DNA from: Ectopseudomonas alcaliphila
GTDB taxonomy: Bacteria > Pseudomonadota > Gammaproteobacteria > Pseudomonadales > Pseudomonadaceae
Direction of reading: 5' to 3'
DNA: 64,000 nucleotides
NCBI RefSeq assembly: GCF_900101755.1
Contig: NZ_FNAE01000001.1
Location: forward strand, 496,001 to 560,000
In this document: positions 31,452-41,408 of the stretch, one piece after another
Layout of the letters: each line of letters begins with the position of its first letter
How positions within the stretch are numbered: the first letter of the stretch is position 1
Translations under genes and position numbers: made by a program
Notes under the pieces: generated by a model
The model's input: only the letters and a program-made list of their open reading frames with translations
Told to the model about the DNA's origin: nothing
Database searches by the model: none

Positions 31452-32933
31452 ATGCTCGACTCACTGAAACAAACCTGGTTGTTCAACGTACGTGGCGATG
31501 TGCTCGCCGGTCTGGTCGTGGCTCTGGCACTGATCCCGGAAGCCATCGCCTTCTCCATCATCGCCGGGGTCGACCCCAAGGTCGGCCTTTACGCTTCGTT
31601 CTGCATCGCGGTGGTGATTGCCTTTGTCGGCGGTCGCCCCGGGATGATCTCCGCCGCCACTGGCGCCATGGCGCTGCTGATGGTGACGCTGGTCAAGGAG
31701 CATGGCCTGCAGTATCTGCTGGCGGCCACTCTGCTGTGCGGGGTGCTACAGATCATCGCCGGCTACCTGAAGTTGGGAGCACTGATGCGCTTCGTCTCGC
31801 GTGCAGTGGTCACTGGTTTCGTCAACGCCCTGGCGATCCTGATTTTCATGGCCCAACTGCCGGAGCTGACCGGCGTGACCTGGCATGTCTATGCCATGAC
31901 AGCTACGGGCCTGGCGATCATCTACCTGCTGCCCCATGTGCCGGTGGTCGGCAAGCTGCTGCCGTCACCGCTGGTGTGCATCCTGTCGATGACCGCCGTG
32001 TCCATGTATCTAGGTCTGGACATACGCACCGTCGGCGATATGGGCGAGCTGCCCGATACCCTGCCGATCTTCCTCTGGCCGCAGGTGCCGCTGAACCTGG
32101 AAACCCTGTGGATCATCCTGCCTTACTCGGCCGCCCTGGCCGTGGTCGGTTTGCTGGAGTCGCTGATGACCGCCACCATCGTCGACGAGATGACCGAGAC
32201 CCGCAGCGACAAGAACCGTGAGTGCAAGGGCCAGGGCGTGGCCAACATCGCCTCCGGCCTGCTCGGCGGCATGGCCGGCTGCGCGATGATCGGCCAGTCG
32301 GTGATCAACGTGAAATCCGGTGGCCGTGGCCGCCTGTCGGCCCTGGTGGCCGGTAGCGTGCTGCTGGTGCTAGTGGTGTTTCTCAACGATTGGGTGCGGG
32401 AGATTCCCATGGCCGCGCTGGTGGCAGTGATGATCATGGTGTCGATCGGCACCTTCAATTGGGCTTCGCTACGCGATCTGAAGAAGTATCCGCTGTCGAC
32501 CAATCTGGTGATGATCGTCACGGTAGTCGTGGTGGTGTGGACGCACAACCTGGCCTACGGCGTGCTGGCCGGTGTGCTGCTGGCTGCGATGTTCTTCGCC
32601 AACAAGATCGGCCATCTACTACTGATCGACTCCGAACGCGAGGGTGAAACCCGTCGCTATTTCGTCCTGGGCCAGGTGTTCTTCGCCAGTGCCGACCGTT
32701 TTGCCGATGCATTCGATACCCGTGAGCAACTGGATAACGTGGTGATCGACCTGTCCGAAGCCCACTTCTGGGATATCACGGCGGTTGGTGCGCTGGACAA
32801 GGTGGTGCTGAAGTTCCGCGCCGCCGGCACCCGGATCGATCTGGTCGGGCTGAACCAGGCCAGTGCGACACTGGTCGATCGCTTCGCGGTCTACGACAAG
32901 CCCGATGCGCTCGATCGCCTGATCAGCCACTAG
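31452..32933 (+). CDS. SulP family inorganic anion transporter with STAS domain
   Basis: 493 residues from the ATG at 31452 ([20 protein letters not shown]). The SulP signature region is [20 protein letters not shown] with [10 protein letters not shown]; about twelve membrane segments follow ([20 protein letters not shown] and [20 protein letters not shown] are conserved). A C-terminal STAS domain covers about 390-493 ([20 protein letters not shown]). Substrates in the family include sulfate, bicarbonate and dicarboxylates. No carbonic anhydrase or sulfate gene is adjacent, so the anion is undetermined. Confidence 0.92.
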   Translation: MLDSLKQTWLFNVRGDVLAGLVVALALIPEAIAFSIIAGVDPKVGLYASFCIAVVIAFVGGRPGMISAATGAMALLMVTLVKEHGLQYLLAATLLCGVLQIIAGYLKLGALMRFVSRAVVTGFVNALAILIFMAQLPELTGVTWHVYAMTATGLAIIYLLPHVPVVGKLLPSPLVCILSMTAVSMYLGLDIRTVGDMGELPDTLPIFLWPQVPLNLETLWIILPYSAALAVVGLLESLMTATIVDEMTETRSDKNRECKGQGVANIASGLLGGMAGCAMIGQSVINVKSGGRGRLSALVAGSVLLVLVVFLNDWVREIPMAALVAVMIMVSIGTFNWASLRDLKKYPLSTNLVMIVTVVVVVWTHNLAYGVLAGVLLAAMFFANKIGHLLLIDSEREGETRRYFVLGQVFFASADRFADAFDTREQLDNVVIDLSEAHFWDITAVGALDKVVLKFRAAGTRIDLVGLNQASATLVDRFAVYDKPDALDRLISH

Positions 32934-33074
32934 CCCCAAGGGCGCTGATCGCAGCACCAAATAAGTCAAACCTGCCCTCATGCGTCGGGCGAGGGCTGCC
33001 GATATAACGAGGGCAACATCGGTACGGCACGCTGGCCGATGTGCCGTAACTGCCCTTGAACTGGAGCCTGCCCA

Positions 33075-34721
33075 ATGCGTCTCGACGCCCTTTCTTTGAA
33101 AACCCGCCTGATCATCGCGGTGGCAATTCCCTGCATCGCCCTGCTGCTGGTGGCGCTGACCAGCCTGAGCAGCATGTCGAGCATGCATCGTGACACGGAG
33201 GTGCTCTATCTCAATACGGCTGCGCCGATGCGCGCCATGGCCGAGGTGGCCTCGCGCATCCCGCGCATGCGCGTCGGGCTGGACATGATGCTGCTGCAGG
33301 AAACCCCGCTGCGCGACGAGCGTGGCGTCAAGTCGCGGGTGCAGGACGCCCGCAACGAGGACGTGCCCGGCATGCGCGAGGCGATGCGTCAGGCCGTGGC
33401 CGCCCAGGTCAATCCGCAGCGCAAGGCGCAGGCCCAGCAACTGCTCGATCAGTTCGAAGCCATGGTCAGCAACGAACTGAACCCGATGCTCGCCGCCTTC
33501 GATGCCGGCGACATGGCCAAGGCGCAGCAGATCTATCGCGATCAGTACGCCAAGACCTACGGGGTGATGCGCCAGGGCGCCAACGATCTGCTCGACGCCC
33601 TGCTCGAACAGGCCGAGCAGCAGAACCGGCACAGCGCACAAAGCTATGACGATGGCCTGACTCGCCAGATCGCCATCATCGTCACCGGCCTGCTGGTGTC
33701 GATCATCATTTCCTGGCTGATCGTGGTGCAGCTACGTCGCCGTGTGGCGGTGTTGCAGAGCAGCCTGGGTCAGGCTGCCGACAACCTGGCCCTGGATACC
33801 CGCATCGAACTGCCCGGCCAGGACGAGCTGAGCGAGATCGCGCGCAGCTTCAACCAGTTCATCGACAAGGTGCACGGTGCCATGCGCCAACTCGCCGACA
33901 ACTCGCGTCAGCTCTCGGGCATGGCGCGCGACGTGGCCGAACGCGCGCGCCTGACGCAGAGCAACTGCACCGCGCAGAGCGACCGCACGGTGCAGGTGGC
34001 TACCGCGATCAACGAACTGGGCTCCACCGTCAACGAAATTGCGCGCAATGCCGAAAATGCTGCCAATGTCGCCCGCGAAGCGACCCAGCATGCCAGCGAC
34101 GGCAGCGCCGTGGTCGGCCAGGCTCAGCAACAGATCGATGCCCTCAATGGCGAGCTGGAACAGGCGGCCAAGGTGATCGGCGCACTGGCGGCGCAGACCG
34201 AAGCCATCAGCACCACGCTCAATACCATCCGCAGCATTTCCGAGCAGACCAACCTGCTCGCCCTCAACGCTGCCATCGAGGCCGCACGGGCCGGCGAACA
34301 GGGTCGCGGCTTCGCCGTGGTAGCCGATGAGGTGCGCACCCTGGCCAGCCGTTCCGGTGCCTCCACCGAGGAAATCCAGCAGGTCATCGACCGCCTGCAG
34401 AACGAATCACGCTCGGCCGTCGAAGCCATGGCCAAGGGGCAACGGCAGAGTGCGCTGGTGGTGGAGTATGCGAGCAAGGCCTCGGTGGCGCTGGAGCAGA
34501 TCAACAGCCATATCGGCCAGATCAGCGATCAGAACATCCAGGTCGCCACCGCCACCGAGGAGCAGTCCAGCGTGGTGGAAGACATCAACCGCAACATCGT
34601 CGACATCAACGAGCTGACCGTGGGCACCACCCATATCGCCGATCAACTCAATCAGGCCAGCAGCGATTTGCAGGCGCTGTCCACGCAACTGGACGGGCTG
34701 GTGGGTCGCTTCCGCCTGTAA
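33075..34721 (+). CDS. Methyl-accepting chemotaxis protein
   Basis: 548 residues. TM1 at about 13-35 ([19 protein letters not shown]), a periplasmic four-helix bundle (TarH/4HB type) to about 200, TM2 at about 198-219 ([20 protein letters not shown]), HAMP to about 270, and a cytoplasmic signalling domain with the conserved tip [20 protein letters not shown] followed by [15 protein letters not shown]. It relays an unknown ligand to CheA/CheW. No C-terminal CheR-docking pentapeptide is present (it ends [10 protein letters not shown]). It converges with the hydrolase gene, only three bases between stops. Confidence 0.95.
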   Translation: MRLDALSLKTRLIIAVAIPCIALLLVALTSLSSMSSMHRDTEVLYLNTAAPMRAMAEVASRIPRMRVGLDMMLLQETPLRDERGVKSRVQDARNEDVPGMREAMRQAVAAQVNPQRKAQAQQLLDQFEAMVSNELNPMLAAFDAGDMAKAQQIYRDQYAKTYGVMRQGANDLLDALLEQAEQQNRHSAQSYDDGLTRQIAIIVTGLLVSIIISWLIVVQLRRRVAVLQSSLGQAADNLALDTRIELPGQDELSEIARSFNQFIDKVHGAMRQLADNSRQLSGMARDVAERARLTQSNCTAQSDRTVQVATAINELGSTVNEIARNAENAANVAREATQHASDGSAVVGQAQQQIDALNGELEQAAKVIGALAAQTEAISTTLNTIRSISEQTNLLALNAAIEAARAGEQGRGFAVVADEVRTLASRSGASTEEIQQVIDRLQNESRSAVEAMAKGQRQSALVVEYASKASVALEQINSHIGQISDQNIQVATATEEQSSVVEDINRNIVDINELTVGTTHIADQLNQASSDLQALSTQLDGLVGRFRL

Positions 34722-34724
34722 CGA

Positions 34725-36173
34725 TCAGCGCAGATCCTCGTCGATACGCTGCAGCAGGTAATCGTAGAAGGGGTTGGAGGTGGCCCGTTGCAGGCTGTCC
34801 AACCCCACCACCAGCACGCCCTGTTCGCCGCGCGGCGCCAGGGTGCCGAGGGCAACGCCGTAGGATTCACCCGCTATCGGCTCACTGCCATACAGCGGAT
34901 CGCTGGGCGGGAACGGTAAGGCCACGTGTGACAGCGAGAACAACTGACTCGGGTAATCCACGCCCAACGGCTGGCGCTGCGCTTGCTGGCTGCCAGCGGC
35001 GATACGCCGGGCCTCCACCGCACGGCCCTGCTCGGGTGCGACGCCGACCACGGTCAGGTCGTAGTCACGCTCGGCCGGTGGTAGCAATGTTTCCAGCAAG
35101 CCGCTCATGTCGGCCCGCAGCAAGGTGCTGGCGGCCTGCGAGCGGTTGATGTCGAAGATCACCAGCTCGCTGCCATTGGCCGGCAGGCGCTCGAACAGCT
35201 GGCGCACCACAGCCGGTGTACTCACCGTACTGTCGGCCAGCGACTGCAGGGCCAGTACCGGTGGCAATCGCGACAGACGGCCATCGGCCTCGGCAGCATC
35301 GAAGGCGCCTTGTACCTCGCTGGTCAGCTCATAGGTCTGCCGCGCTGCATGCACCGGAAAAGAGTTGTACTTGAACGGATTGAATTCCGGCAGCACGTTC
35401 ATCCAGGCCGACTTGGCGAAAGCGGGCAGCAACGCCGGCAAGGCCGCCAGCCCCGCGTAACGGGCGTAGCTGGTGACGCCGATCATCGGTGAGATCAGTA
35501 CCAGGCGCTGCGGCATGGCCAGACGCTCGTCCTCCAGCGCAGCCAGGCTGTAGCGCAGTGCCAGTGCGCCTCCATTGGAGTAACCGACCAGGTACAGCGG
35601 CCCGTCCGGCACCTGCCGTCGCGCTTCGCGCACGGCCAGGCGCGTGGCGGCCAGCCATTGTTCCCAATGCGCCGCGGTGAGCGCGGCGGGCACTGTGCCG
35701 TGACCGGGCATGCGCGGCACCACGGCAAGCAAACCCTGCTCGCTCAGGTGCTGCGCGATATGGCGCAGGCTGTAGGGCGAATCGGTCAGGCCATGCAGCA
35801 ACACCACCACGCCACGCGCTGGCCCTGATGGTTGCAGAATGAAGGAGCGGTTCCAGTCGCGCGGCAGATTGCCGGGGTAAACCGGGCTGTCGCTGGCGTA
35901 ACGACTGCAAGGCGCCTTGCCGGAGGCCGTGACCGGCTCGATCAGCTCGCGCTGCAGGTGCTCGAAAAGGGCCGCCTCGGCGGCCAGATAGGCCTGCCAG
36001 TCGGCAGCGTCCAACTCGTCGACCTCAAGCTCCTGTGGAACCAGGCGATGCCAGGGCTCCAGCTCGGGCAACGACGACAGCCCCGCAATGCGGATCCCTA
36101 GCAGGGCCACCACGATCAAAAGTATCAGCACCAGCGTCCAGGCCATCACGTTGCGCATGCGCGGTAAACGCAT
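34725..36173 (-). CDS. Membrane-anchored alpha/beta hydrolase
   Basis: 482 residues from the ATG at 36173, with GGGAGG six bases upstream. An N-terminal anchor (VMAWTLVLILLIVVALLGIR) leads to a periplasmic hydrolase: FILQPSGPARGVVVLLHGLT with DSPYSLRHIAQ gives the oxyanion region, and LYLVGYSNGGALALRYS has the nucleophile in GYSNG. VLALQSLADSTVS holds the probable acid, and LSHVALPFPPSDPLYG the catalytic His. The family (lysophospholipase-like, long C-terminal part) has no defined substrate. It is monocistronic by spacing. Confidence 0.87.
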   Translation of the reverse strand: MRLPRMRNVMAWTLVLILLIVVALLGIRIAGLSSLPELEPWHRLVPQELEVDELDAADWQAYLAAEAALFEHLQRELIEPVTASGKAPCSRYASDSPVYPGNLPRDWNRSFILQPSGPARGVVVLLHGLTDSPYSLRHIAQHLSEQGLLAVVPRMPGHGTVPAALTAAHWEQWLAATRLAVREARRQVPDGPLYLVGYSNGGALALRYSLAALEDERLAMPQRLVLISPMIGVTSYARYAGLAALPALLPAFAKSAWMNVLPEFNPFKYNSFPVHAARQTYELTSEVQGAFDAAEADGRLSRLPPVLALQSLADSTVSTPAVVRQLFERLPANGSELVIFDINRSQAASTLLRADMSGLLETLLPPAERDYDLTVVGVAPEQGRAVEARRIAAGSQQAQRQPLGVDYPSQLFSLSHVALPFPPSDPLYGSEPIAGESYGVALGTLAPRGEQGVLVVGLDSLQRATSNPFYDYLLQRIDEDLR

Positions 36174-36325
36174 CAAGCGCCTCCCTCGAAAATATCTGCC
36201 GGGAAAATCCGTCCCGGCGACCGGCTCAGGGACTGTAGAGCAAAGCCGCCCCTGGCCACCACCGGGATTGCTCTGCACACACCGGTTTACCCCCATTTGC
36301 CAGTTCGCATAGGCGAGCCTGAAGC

Positions 36326-36388
36326 ATGCCCGAGCTCCTCTCCCCGCCTGCGCTGTTCAAATCCCTGGCTGACGAAACCCGTACCCGC
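36326..36388 (+). pseudogene. Remnant of an ArsR-family regulator gene
   Basis: Twenty-one codons starting at the ATG at 36326 read MPELLSPPALFKSLADETRT plus Arg, the typical opening of Pseudomonas ArsR repressors, then the similarity stops abruptly at the 3' end of the MpaB-like gene. The rest of the wHTH domain is absent. No arsenic resistance gene is nearby, so this seems to be the scar of a deletion or of a rearrangement that brought the MpaB/TetR pair here. Confidence 0.6.
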
Positions 36389-37648
36389 TCAGACCCGCGG
36401 CCGAGCCGTGGACGAATCTGTGCCGCTGACCTGCATGAGTGAGACCAGGCGTGGATGGCTATCCCCGAACAGTGTCATCAGGTAGGCCTGCTGTTGCCGA
36501 GCGCCACGCTCGATCAACCACTGCCGCCCACCCGGCAGGCACCGCAGCAGACGCTGCAGCAGGTAGCGCGGCGGCGCCGTCAGTAGCGGATACCAGGGCA
36601 GGATGCCGTCCGGCAGCCCCAGCGCGCGGCGCCCTTCGGCGTCGATGAAGGTGCGTGCGATGCTCAGGTGAATCGCCCGGTTGAGTCGCCCACGCAGCAG
36701 CGCCAGGTTCGGGTAATGACGTTGCAGCGGCTCGTCGATCAGTGCCGCGCCAAGCTGACGGCTGCTGGCATCGGCAGGCGCCTGGGACAGCAGGTTGTGA
36801 TACAGCGCGCGGGTGGCGGCGTTCTCCTCGGCGTGCAGCCAGCGCTCGTCGACGCCCATCAGCCAGGCGATGTAGCGCCACAGGTGCAGCACCGCACTGC
36901 GTTCATCCTTCGATAACGGCACGCCCAGCAGACGCTGGCCGATCAGGAAGATCACCGAGAACGCCAGGTAGGTGGCGTGCATGTCACCCTGGTTGACCGG
37001 CAGGCCGAAGTAGCTCGCGTCCCATTCGGCCATGCGCGACACGCGCCGGCGCACCAGCGCATGCACCAGGCGCACGTGCAGCGTGCCGCGGTAACCGGCA
37101 GCGCCACGGGCCATGCCGCCGGGCCGGGTGCAGTCGATCCACCATTTGCTGGTTTCGGCGATGCGCCGCTGCGCTCCCTTCTCCAGTGCGCCGGTGAGCA
37201 CCAGCGTGCGGTTGATCGCCGAGGCCTGATACCCCGCCAGCAAACCCAGGTCTCGCAACACGCGCATGCCGGTCAGCCCCGACAGGCAGCAGACCCGCGA
37301 GCCTTCGACGAGCAGTTCGGCATCGAGCCAATCCGGCGTGGCCTCGACCTGGGCGAAGAAGCGCCGCAACGGCTCCGGGGCGTCGCGGATGGCATCGATG
37401 CCCCGCTCCAGCACCTGGTTGTACAGCGGCATGGTCTGCGCCAGACCGGCTTCGCTCATCCAGTCCAGCAGTGCATCCATCGGCGCATCGCCCTGCATGA
37501 GCGACTCGCCAATGGCCTGCCACTGCGCAGGGCCAGGTTCACACTCGCCTGCGATGAAGCGCCGCACAGGCGCCGCCACCTGGCGTGCGCGAAGCAGGTC
37601 GGCGCCATGGCGGCCGGGCAGAACATCAGGTTCTGGGGACATTTTCAT
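36389..37648 (-). CDS. Oxygenase MpaB family protein (DUF2236)
   Basis: 419 residues from the ATG at 37648 (MKMSPEPDVLPGRHGADLLR). The DUF2236/MpaB domain is visible: LLVEGSRVCCLSGLTGMRVL, ETSKWWIDCTRPGGMARGAA, RLVHALVRRRVSRMAEWD and QGDMHATYLAFSVIFLIGQR. Relatives are haem-binding oxygenases such as latex-clearing protein Lcp and the mycophenolic acid enzyme MpaB. The conserved His (RLVHALVRR) and Arg/Lys around it are retained. A shorter version starting at the next Met is possible. It is divergent from a TetR gene with an 82-base gap, so TetR is its probable repressor. Substrate unknown. Confidence 0.87.
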   Translation of the reverse strand: MKMSPEPDVLPGRHGADLLRARQVAAPVRRFIAGECEPGPAQWQAIGESLMQGDAPMDALLDWMSEAGLAQTMPLYNQVLERGIDAIRDAPEPLRRFFAQVEATPDWLDAELLVEGSRVCCLSGLTGMRVLRDLGLLAGYQASAINRTLVLTGALEKGAQRRIAETSKWWIDCTRPGGMARGAAGYRGTLHVRLVHALVRRRVSRMAEWDASYFGLPVNQGDMHATYLAFSVIFLIGQRLLGVPLSKDERSAVLHLWRYIAWLMGVDERWLHAEENAATRALYHNLLSQAPADASSRQLGAALIDEPLQRHYPNLALLRGRLNRAIHLSIARTFIDAEGRRALGLPDGILPWYPLLTAPPRYLLQRLLRCLPGGRQWLIERGARQQQAYLMTLFGDSHPRLVSLMQVSGTDSSTARPRV

Positions 37649-37730
37649 ACCTTGGTTGGCTGTCTGCTCGAGAAGTCGCCCTACGCTATTGCGACTAATT
37701 GCTCGCAAACAACTCGCGAACGGGAAGCCT

Positions 37731-38360
37731 ATGAGGAAGCAGCCGAAACAGCAGCGCGCCAACCAGATGATCGTCCTGCTGCTCGAAGCCACGGCCCTGG
37801 AAATCGCCGACCGTGGCCTGGACAGACTCACCACCAACCATGTCGCGCAGCGCGCCGGCGTCAGCATCGGCTCGCTTTATCAGTACTTCGCCAACAAGGA
37901 GATGCTCGTCGACGCCCTGCTGATGCAGAAAGCCGAGCTGCTGATCAACAGGGTGCAGCAGCGTCTGAGCCCCCTGCTCGACCAGGACATCGCCACCGTC
38001 ACGCGCGCCGTGCTGCTCGGCATCTTCGAACAGGTCGAACAGGACAAGGCGCAACGCGAATTGCTGCGTCACTGGCACAGCCTGAACGCGGCGCCGGTGT
38101 TTCAGACCCTGGAGCGGCAGATGACCGAGCTGTGCCGGCAGTACCTGATGCGTCACCTCGACGAATACCGCATCGACAACCTGCCGGCGCTGCTGTTCGT
38201 GCTGATCAATGCGGTGCAGTACACCATTGCCCGTTATCTCGGTGATCAGGGCTCAATGCTCAGCCAAGACGAGGTGATCGATACCCTGGTCAGGATGGTC
38301 GAGTCGTTGTGCCAGCCTGGCGCCCGCCCGTGGCAGCAGGCATCTGCGCAGAGCGGCTGA
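37731..38360 (+). CDS. TetR family transcriptional regulator
   Basis: 209 residues from the ATG at 37731 (MRKQPKQQRANQMIVLLLEA). The N-terminal HTH is standard: ALEIADRGLDRLTTNHVAQR followed by AGVSIGSLYQYFANKEMLVD. The C-terminal part (LHLDEYRIDN-like MRHLDEYRIDNLPALLFVLI) is of the TetR_C type seen beside hydrocarbon and oxygenase genes. It probably represses the divergent MpaB-like gene and itself. The next gene begins 12 bases after its stop. Confidence 0.92.
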   Translation: MRKQPKQQRANQMIVLLLEATALEIADRGLDRLTTNHVAQRAGVSIGSLYQYFANKEMLVDALLMQKAELLINRVQQRLSPLLDQDIATVTRAVLLGIFEQVEQDKAQRELLRHWHSLNAAPVFQTLERQMTELCRQYLMRHLDEYRIDNLPALLFVLINAVQYTIARYLGDQGSMLSQDEVIDTLVRMVESLCQPGARPWQQASAQSG

Positions 38361-38372
38361 TAGGATGTGCGC

Positions 38373-38927
38373 ATGACCCCAGCCGCCTGTATCCAGACCC
38401 TCGTCGCCAGCGACCCCGAGCGCCTGCGCATCTTGCGCTGGATGCGCGACCTTGATCTGCCGGACTGCTGGGTGGCCGCCGGTTTCGTGCGCAGTCTGGT
38501 GTGGGACCACCTGCACCGGCGCAGCCCCTCGCCCTTGCCGCCAGATATCGACGTGATCTGGTTCGACCCGACCCAGGCTTCACCCGAGCGCGATGCCGAG
38601 CTCGATACCATACTTCGCGGCTGCAACGCCCAACTGCAGTGGTCGGTGAAGAACCAGGCGCGCATGCACCTGCGCAATGGTGACTCGCCCTATCGCTCGG
38701 CTACCGAAGCAATGACACATTGGCCGGAAACCGCAACAGCGGTGGCCGTGCGGCTCAGTGAGCGGGATGTCGTGGAAATTGCCGCACCATTCGGTCTGGA
38801 GGATCTGTTCGAGCTGATCGTGCGCCCGGCCGGAAGGTTCAAAGACGAGAAACAGCCGATCTACCGGGAACGGTTGCGTAACAAGAACTGGCAGGCCACC
38901 TGGCCGAAATTGAAGGTGCTGCCGTAG
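38373..38927 (+). CDS. Nucleotidyltransferase family protein (DUF925)
   Basis: 184 residues from the ATG at 38373, with AGGA eight bases upstream; a GTG at 38367 is an alternative. PF06042 features: DLPDCWVAAGFVRSLVWDHL, the metal-binding DxD in PPDIDVIWFDPTQASPERDA, WSVKNQARMHLRNGDSPYRS and the C-terminal KDEKQPIYRERLRNKNWQAT. The family has a nucleotidyltransferase fold, with unknown substrate. It probably shares the tetR transcript. A hairpin of REP type (GTAGGGTGG ... CCACCCTAC) follows. Confidence 0.9.
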   Translation: MTPAACIQTLVASDPERLRILRWMRDLDLPDCWVAAGFVRSLVWDHLHRRSPSPLPPDIDVIWFDPTQASPERDAELDTILRGCNAQLQWSVKNQARMHLRNGDSPYRSATEAMTHWPETATAVAVRLSERDVVEIAAPFGLEDLFELIVRPAGRFKDEKQPIYRERLRNKNWQATWPKLKVLP

Positions 38928-39098
38928 GGTGGATCACGCTTCATCGATCCACCGGCTGGTGGATGTGAAAAGCGACATCCACCCTACGGCGAAAACACCG
39001 TGGGAGGCGCTTCAGCGGCGACAATCGCGGCTGCGACTGCATGGATGCAGGAGGTAGAGCGAAGCAGGATGCCAGAGCCGAAAGCCCCTCCCACAAAA
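38926..39098. repeat. REP cluster
   Basis: CGTAGGGTGGATCACGC near 38925 and GACATCCACCCTACG near 38970 face each other. GTGGGAGGCGCTTCAGCGGC follows at 39001, then a stretch from CATGGATGCAGGAGGTAGAG (39039) that repeats the left flank of the cassette array, closing with CCCCTCCCAC at 39085. These are typical Pseudomonas BIME-like blocks. Confidence 0.7.
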
Positions 39099-39102
39099 CC
39101 GC

Positions 39103-39465
39103 TTAGGCAGCGGCCATGTAGAGCGGCGAGGCGGCCATATACAGCACGACCAGCAGCACGCCCAACGTCAGCGCATTGAGTTGGATTCGTCGCCCCTTAC
39201 CAAGCCCGACAAACTCCTTGGCGACACTCAGCACAAAGATGGCACCTACCACCAGCATTGCCGGCATGGAAACCAGCGTATCGGCCAGCCAGCTGTTCAT
39301 CAGTCGCGCGCTGTTCGGGTAGAGCTCCTGACTGATCGCCATATAGCTGGGCCTGGCGCTGACCATGCCCCAATACGCAGCCAAGGTGATCAGTTGCAAC
39401 AGCAGCAGAAGCAGATTGCACAGGGTCTTCAAGCGCGGGAAACGACCTTGATCACGGTTAGCCAC
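39103..39465 (-). CDS. Hypothetical membrane protein
   Basis: 120 residues. Three hydrophobic segments: LCNLLLLLLQLITLAAYWGM (15-34), ADTLVSMPAMLVVGAIFVLS (61-80) and LNALTLGVLLVVLYMAASPL (97-116). Not assigned to a family. Its start overlaps the stop of the upstream hypothetical gene by 8 bases, so the two form an operon. Confidence 0.7.
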   Translation of the reverse strand: MANRDQGRFPRLKTLCNLLLLLLQLITLAAYWGMVSARPSYMAISQELYPNSARLMNSWLADTLVSMPAMLVVGAIFVLSVAKEFVGLGKGRRIQLNALTLGVLLVVLYMAASPLYMAAA

Positions 39466-39925
39466 AGAGCAGGCTCCCGCTCTGAGTCTGCCCCATCATG
39501 TCCTTGATCACACCGCGCACCTTGGTATCGGCCAACTGTCCGCCGGTCGACTCGACCTGCACCCGGCTGAGGGAAAAATTGGCCTCGTTATTGGCGTCAT
39601 AAATGGTGAACGCGACATCCACACTGCCACTGAACAGCAACGTACCCTTGAGCTCGATTTCCCCCAGCTTACCAACCAGCGATGAACGGCTGCACAACCA
39701 GGCATGCTTGCTTGCGTCGATCTTCATCCAGGCAGTTTCGATATGGCCGGCGATCAGCGTGCCGCTGTTACCACCGACTTCCGGCCCGGTAGCGATACCG
39801 AAGACCTGCGGCTTCTCGGCACTTGAACGTCTGAGTTGTATGTAGACGCCACTGAACAGATTGAAACCAATGCTGGTCTTGGGGATGGCCGCGCCGATGC
39901 CGCTGGCCAGAATCTTCATTTCCAT
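39458..39925 (-). CDS. Hypothetical protein, beta-rich
   Basis: 155 residues from the ATG at 39925, with AGGGAA eight bases upstream. No signal peptide. The sequence is beta-strand-like (MEMKILASGIGAAIPKTSIG, GFNLFSGVYIQLRRSSAEKP, ELKGTLLFSGSVDVAFTIYD) and I do not recognise a family. It is coupled with the downstream membrane protein gene, which suggests that the two products act together. REP sequences surround the pair. Confidence 0.7.
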   Translation of the reverse strand: MEMKILASGIGAAIPKTSIGFNLFSGVYIQLRRSSAEKPQVFGIATGPEVGGNSGTLIAGHIETAWMKIDASKHAWLCSRSSLVGKLGEIELKGTLLFSGSVDVAFTIYDANNEANFSLSRVQVESTGGQLADTKVRGVIKDMMGQTQSGSLLCG

Positions 39926-40059
39926 TACATGTTCCCTATGTATATGCGAATCAGCCGCGAAGCTTGAATCAATGTGGCCTGCTTTGCCATGAAGCAGGAC
40001 ACAAACGGACGCACGGTGCGGTGGCGACAAGCCAGTACATCCCATGGACCTGAATGCCC

Positions 40060-40106
40060 GTGGGAGGCGCTTCAGCGGCGACAATCGCGGCTCAAGCGCC
40101 TCCCAC
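40060..40106. repeat. REP hairpin downstream of the cyo operon
   Basis: GTGGGAGGCGCTT and AAGCGCCTCCCAC are perfectly complementary arms around CAGCGGCGACAATCGCGGCTC. It lies 10 bases past the cyoE stop and may terminate or stabilise the cyo transcript. Confidence 0.75.
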
Positions 40107-40116
40107 AGAGCCAAGA

Positions 40117-41073
40117 TCAGATACCGGCGACCACCGCGCAGAAGCCCTGCTCGCTGCCGGCGAACTGACTGCACAGGTGATTGATGGAGGTCACCAATAC
40201 CTGCTCGGGCGAGGAGATGAAATCCACTGACATCATCACGCTGAGCATGGTGATGGTGACGATCGAGAAGGTGAACAGCTTGCGCGCCCACACTCGATCA
40301 TCGACGGCCTTGTAGCCCGACACGCCCATCCACAGCCAGTAGGCACCGCTCAGCGCGGCGACCACGAAGTAGCTGTAGCCGGCGTAACCGCTGAGCGTCA
40401 GCATCAGGGTCGCGACCACGAAGGCGGCGATGTACAGCACGATCTGCCGCTTGGCCGCCGAGATGCCCTTGATGACGGGCAGCACCGGGATGTTCGCGGC
40501 CTGGTAGTCATTGAAACGGAAGATGGCGATGGCATAGGAATGCGGCATCTGCCACAGGCTGAAGATCAACAACAGGATGGCCGCGCCGGCATCGAACTCG
40601 TTGCTCACCGCGCAGTAGCCGACCACGGGCGGAGCCGCCCCGGACAGGCTACCGACCAGGGTGCCATACACCGAGCCACGCTTGAGCCACAGGCTGTAGA
40701 GGCCGACGTAGACCACGAAGCCCATCAGCACCAGCATCACCGCCAGGGTGTTGGTGGCGGCGTACAGCAAGGCCACCCCCGCTACCCCGAGCACGCAGGC
40801 ATAGACGATGGCGTGCGCAGGCGATACCAGCCCCTGCGCCAGCACCCGGTTACGGGTGCGCTCCATTTTCTGGTCAATGTCGCGATCGATGTAGTTGTTG
40901 AACACGCAGCCTGAGGCGATCACCAGCGAAACCCCCAGCGCTGTCGCAAGGTACAGCGCCAGGTTCGCATCGCCGCGCGAAGCCAGGAAGAAACCGCCCG
41001 TCACGGAAATCAGATTGCCGAAGACGATGCCCGGCTTGGCGAGGTTGAGGTACTGCTTCAGGAGCGCCAGCAT
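40117..41073 (-). CDS. cyoE: Protohaem IX farnesyltransferase (haem O synthase)
   Basis: 318 residues from the ATG at 41073, which shares its A with the cyoD stop (TGATG). UbiA-type prenyltransferase with about nine membrane segments. Catalytic aspartate-rich motifs are present: [18 protein letters not shown] near residues 68-85, with a second loop at [18 protein letters not shown] near 196-213. It converts haem b to haem o for the bo3 oxidase. The C-terminus runs about 20 residues past the usual VMMSVDF end. Last gene of cyoABCDE. Confidence 0.95.
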   Translation of the reverse strand: MLALLKQYLNLAKPGIVFGNLISVTGGFFLASRGDANLALYLATALGVSLVIASGCVFNNYIDRDIDQKMERTRNRVLAQGLVSPAHAIVYACVLGVAGVALLYAATNTLAVMLVLMGFVVYVGLYSLWLKRGSVYGTLVGSLSGAAPPVVGYCAVSNEFDAGAAILLLIFSLWQMPHSYAIAIFRFNDYQAANIPVLPVIKGISAAKRQIVLYIAAFVVATLMLTLSGYAGYSYFVVAALSGAYWLWMGVSGYKAVDDRVWARKLFTFSIVTITMLSVMMSVDFISSPEQVLVTSINHLCSQFAGSEQGFCAVVAGI

Positions 41074-41408
41074 CAGTTGATCATCATGTGATAGTGCATG
41101 CTCCACATGATCCAGACCGACAGGCCGACCACGAACGCGATGATCAGCACGGTGAAGATCATCGAAACGACGTTCCAGCGGCCTTCCGCGTCGGTCTTCA
41201 TGTGCAGGAAGTACACGAGGTGGACGAGCACCTGCACCAGACCGAACAGCACCACGGTGATCAGGGTCGCGCCACGGCTCAGGCCCAGTACTTCAGGATG
41301 CATGACCAGCATGAAAGGGATCACGGTGAGGATCACCGACAGGATGAAACCGGTCAGGTAATCCTTGAAGCCCACGGCGTGGGCGGCGTGATTGTCTTGG
41401 TGAGCCAT
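41073..41408 (-). CDS. cyoD: Cytochrome bo3 ubiquinol oxidase subunit IV
   Basis: 111 residues with three membrane segments: [40 protein letters not shown] and [37 protein letters not shown] is the conserved CyoD loop. It aids assembly of the CuB site in subunit I. The start lies directly after the cyoC stop and its stop overlaps the cyoE start. Confidence 0.95.
   Translation of the reverse strand: MAHQDNHAAHAVGFKDYLTGFILSVILTVIPFMLVMHPEVLGLSRGATLITVVLFGLVQVLVHLVYFLHMKTDAEGRWNVVSMIFTVLIIAFVVGLSVWIMWSMHYHMMIN

Noticed and set aside
40117-40210. C-terminal extension of CyoE considered as a frameshift
   Set aside because: The frame shows no sign of a lost alternative end in the other frames, and CyoE C-termini vary in length; I treat it as natural.
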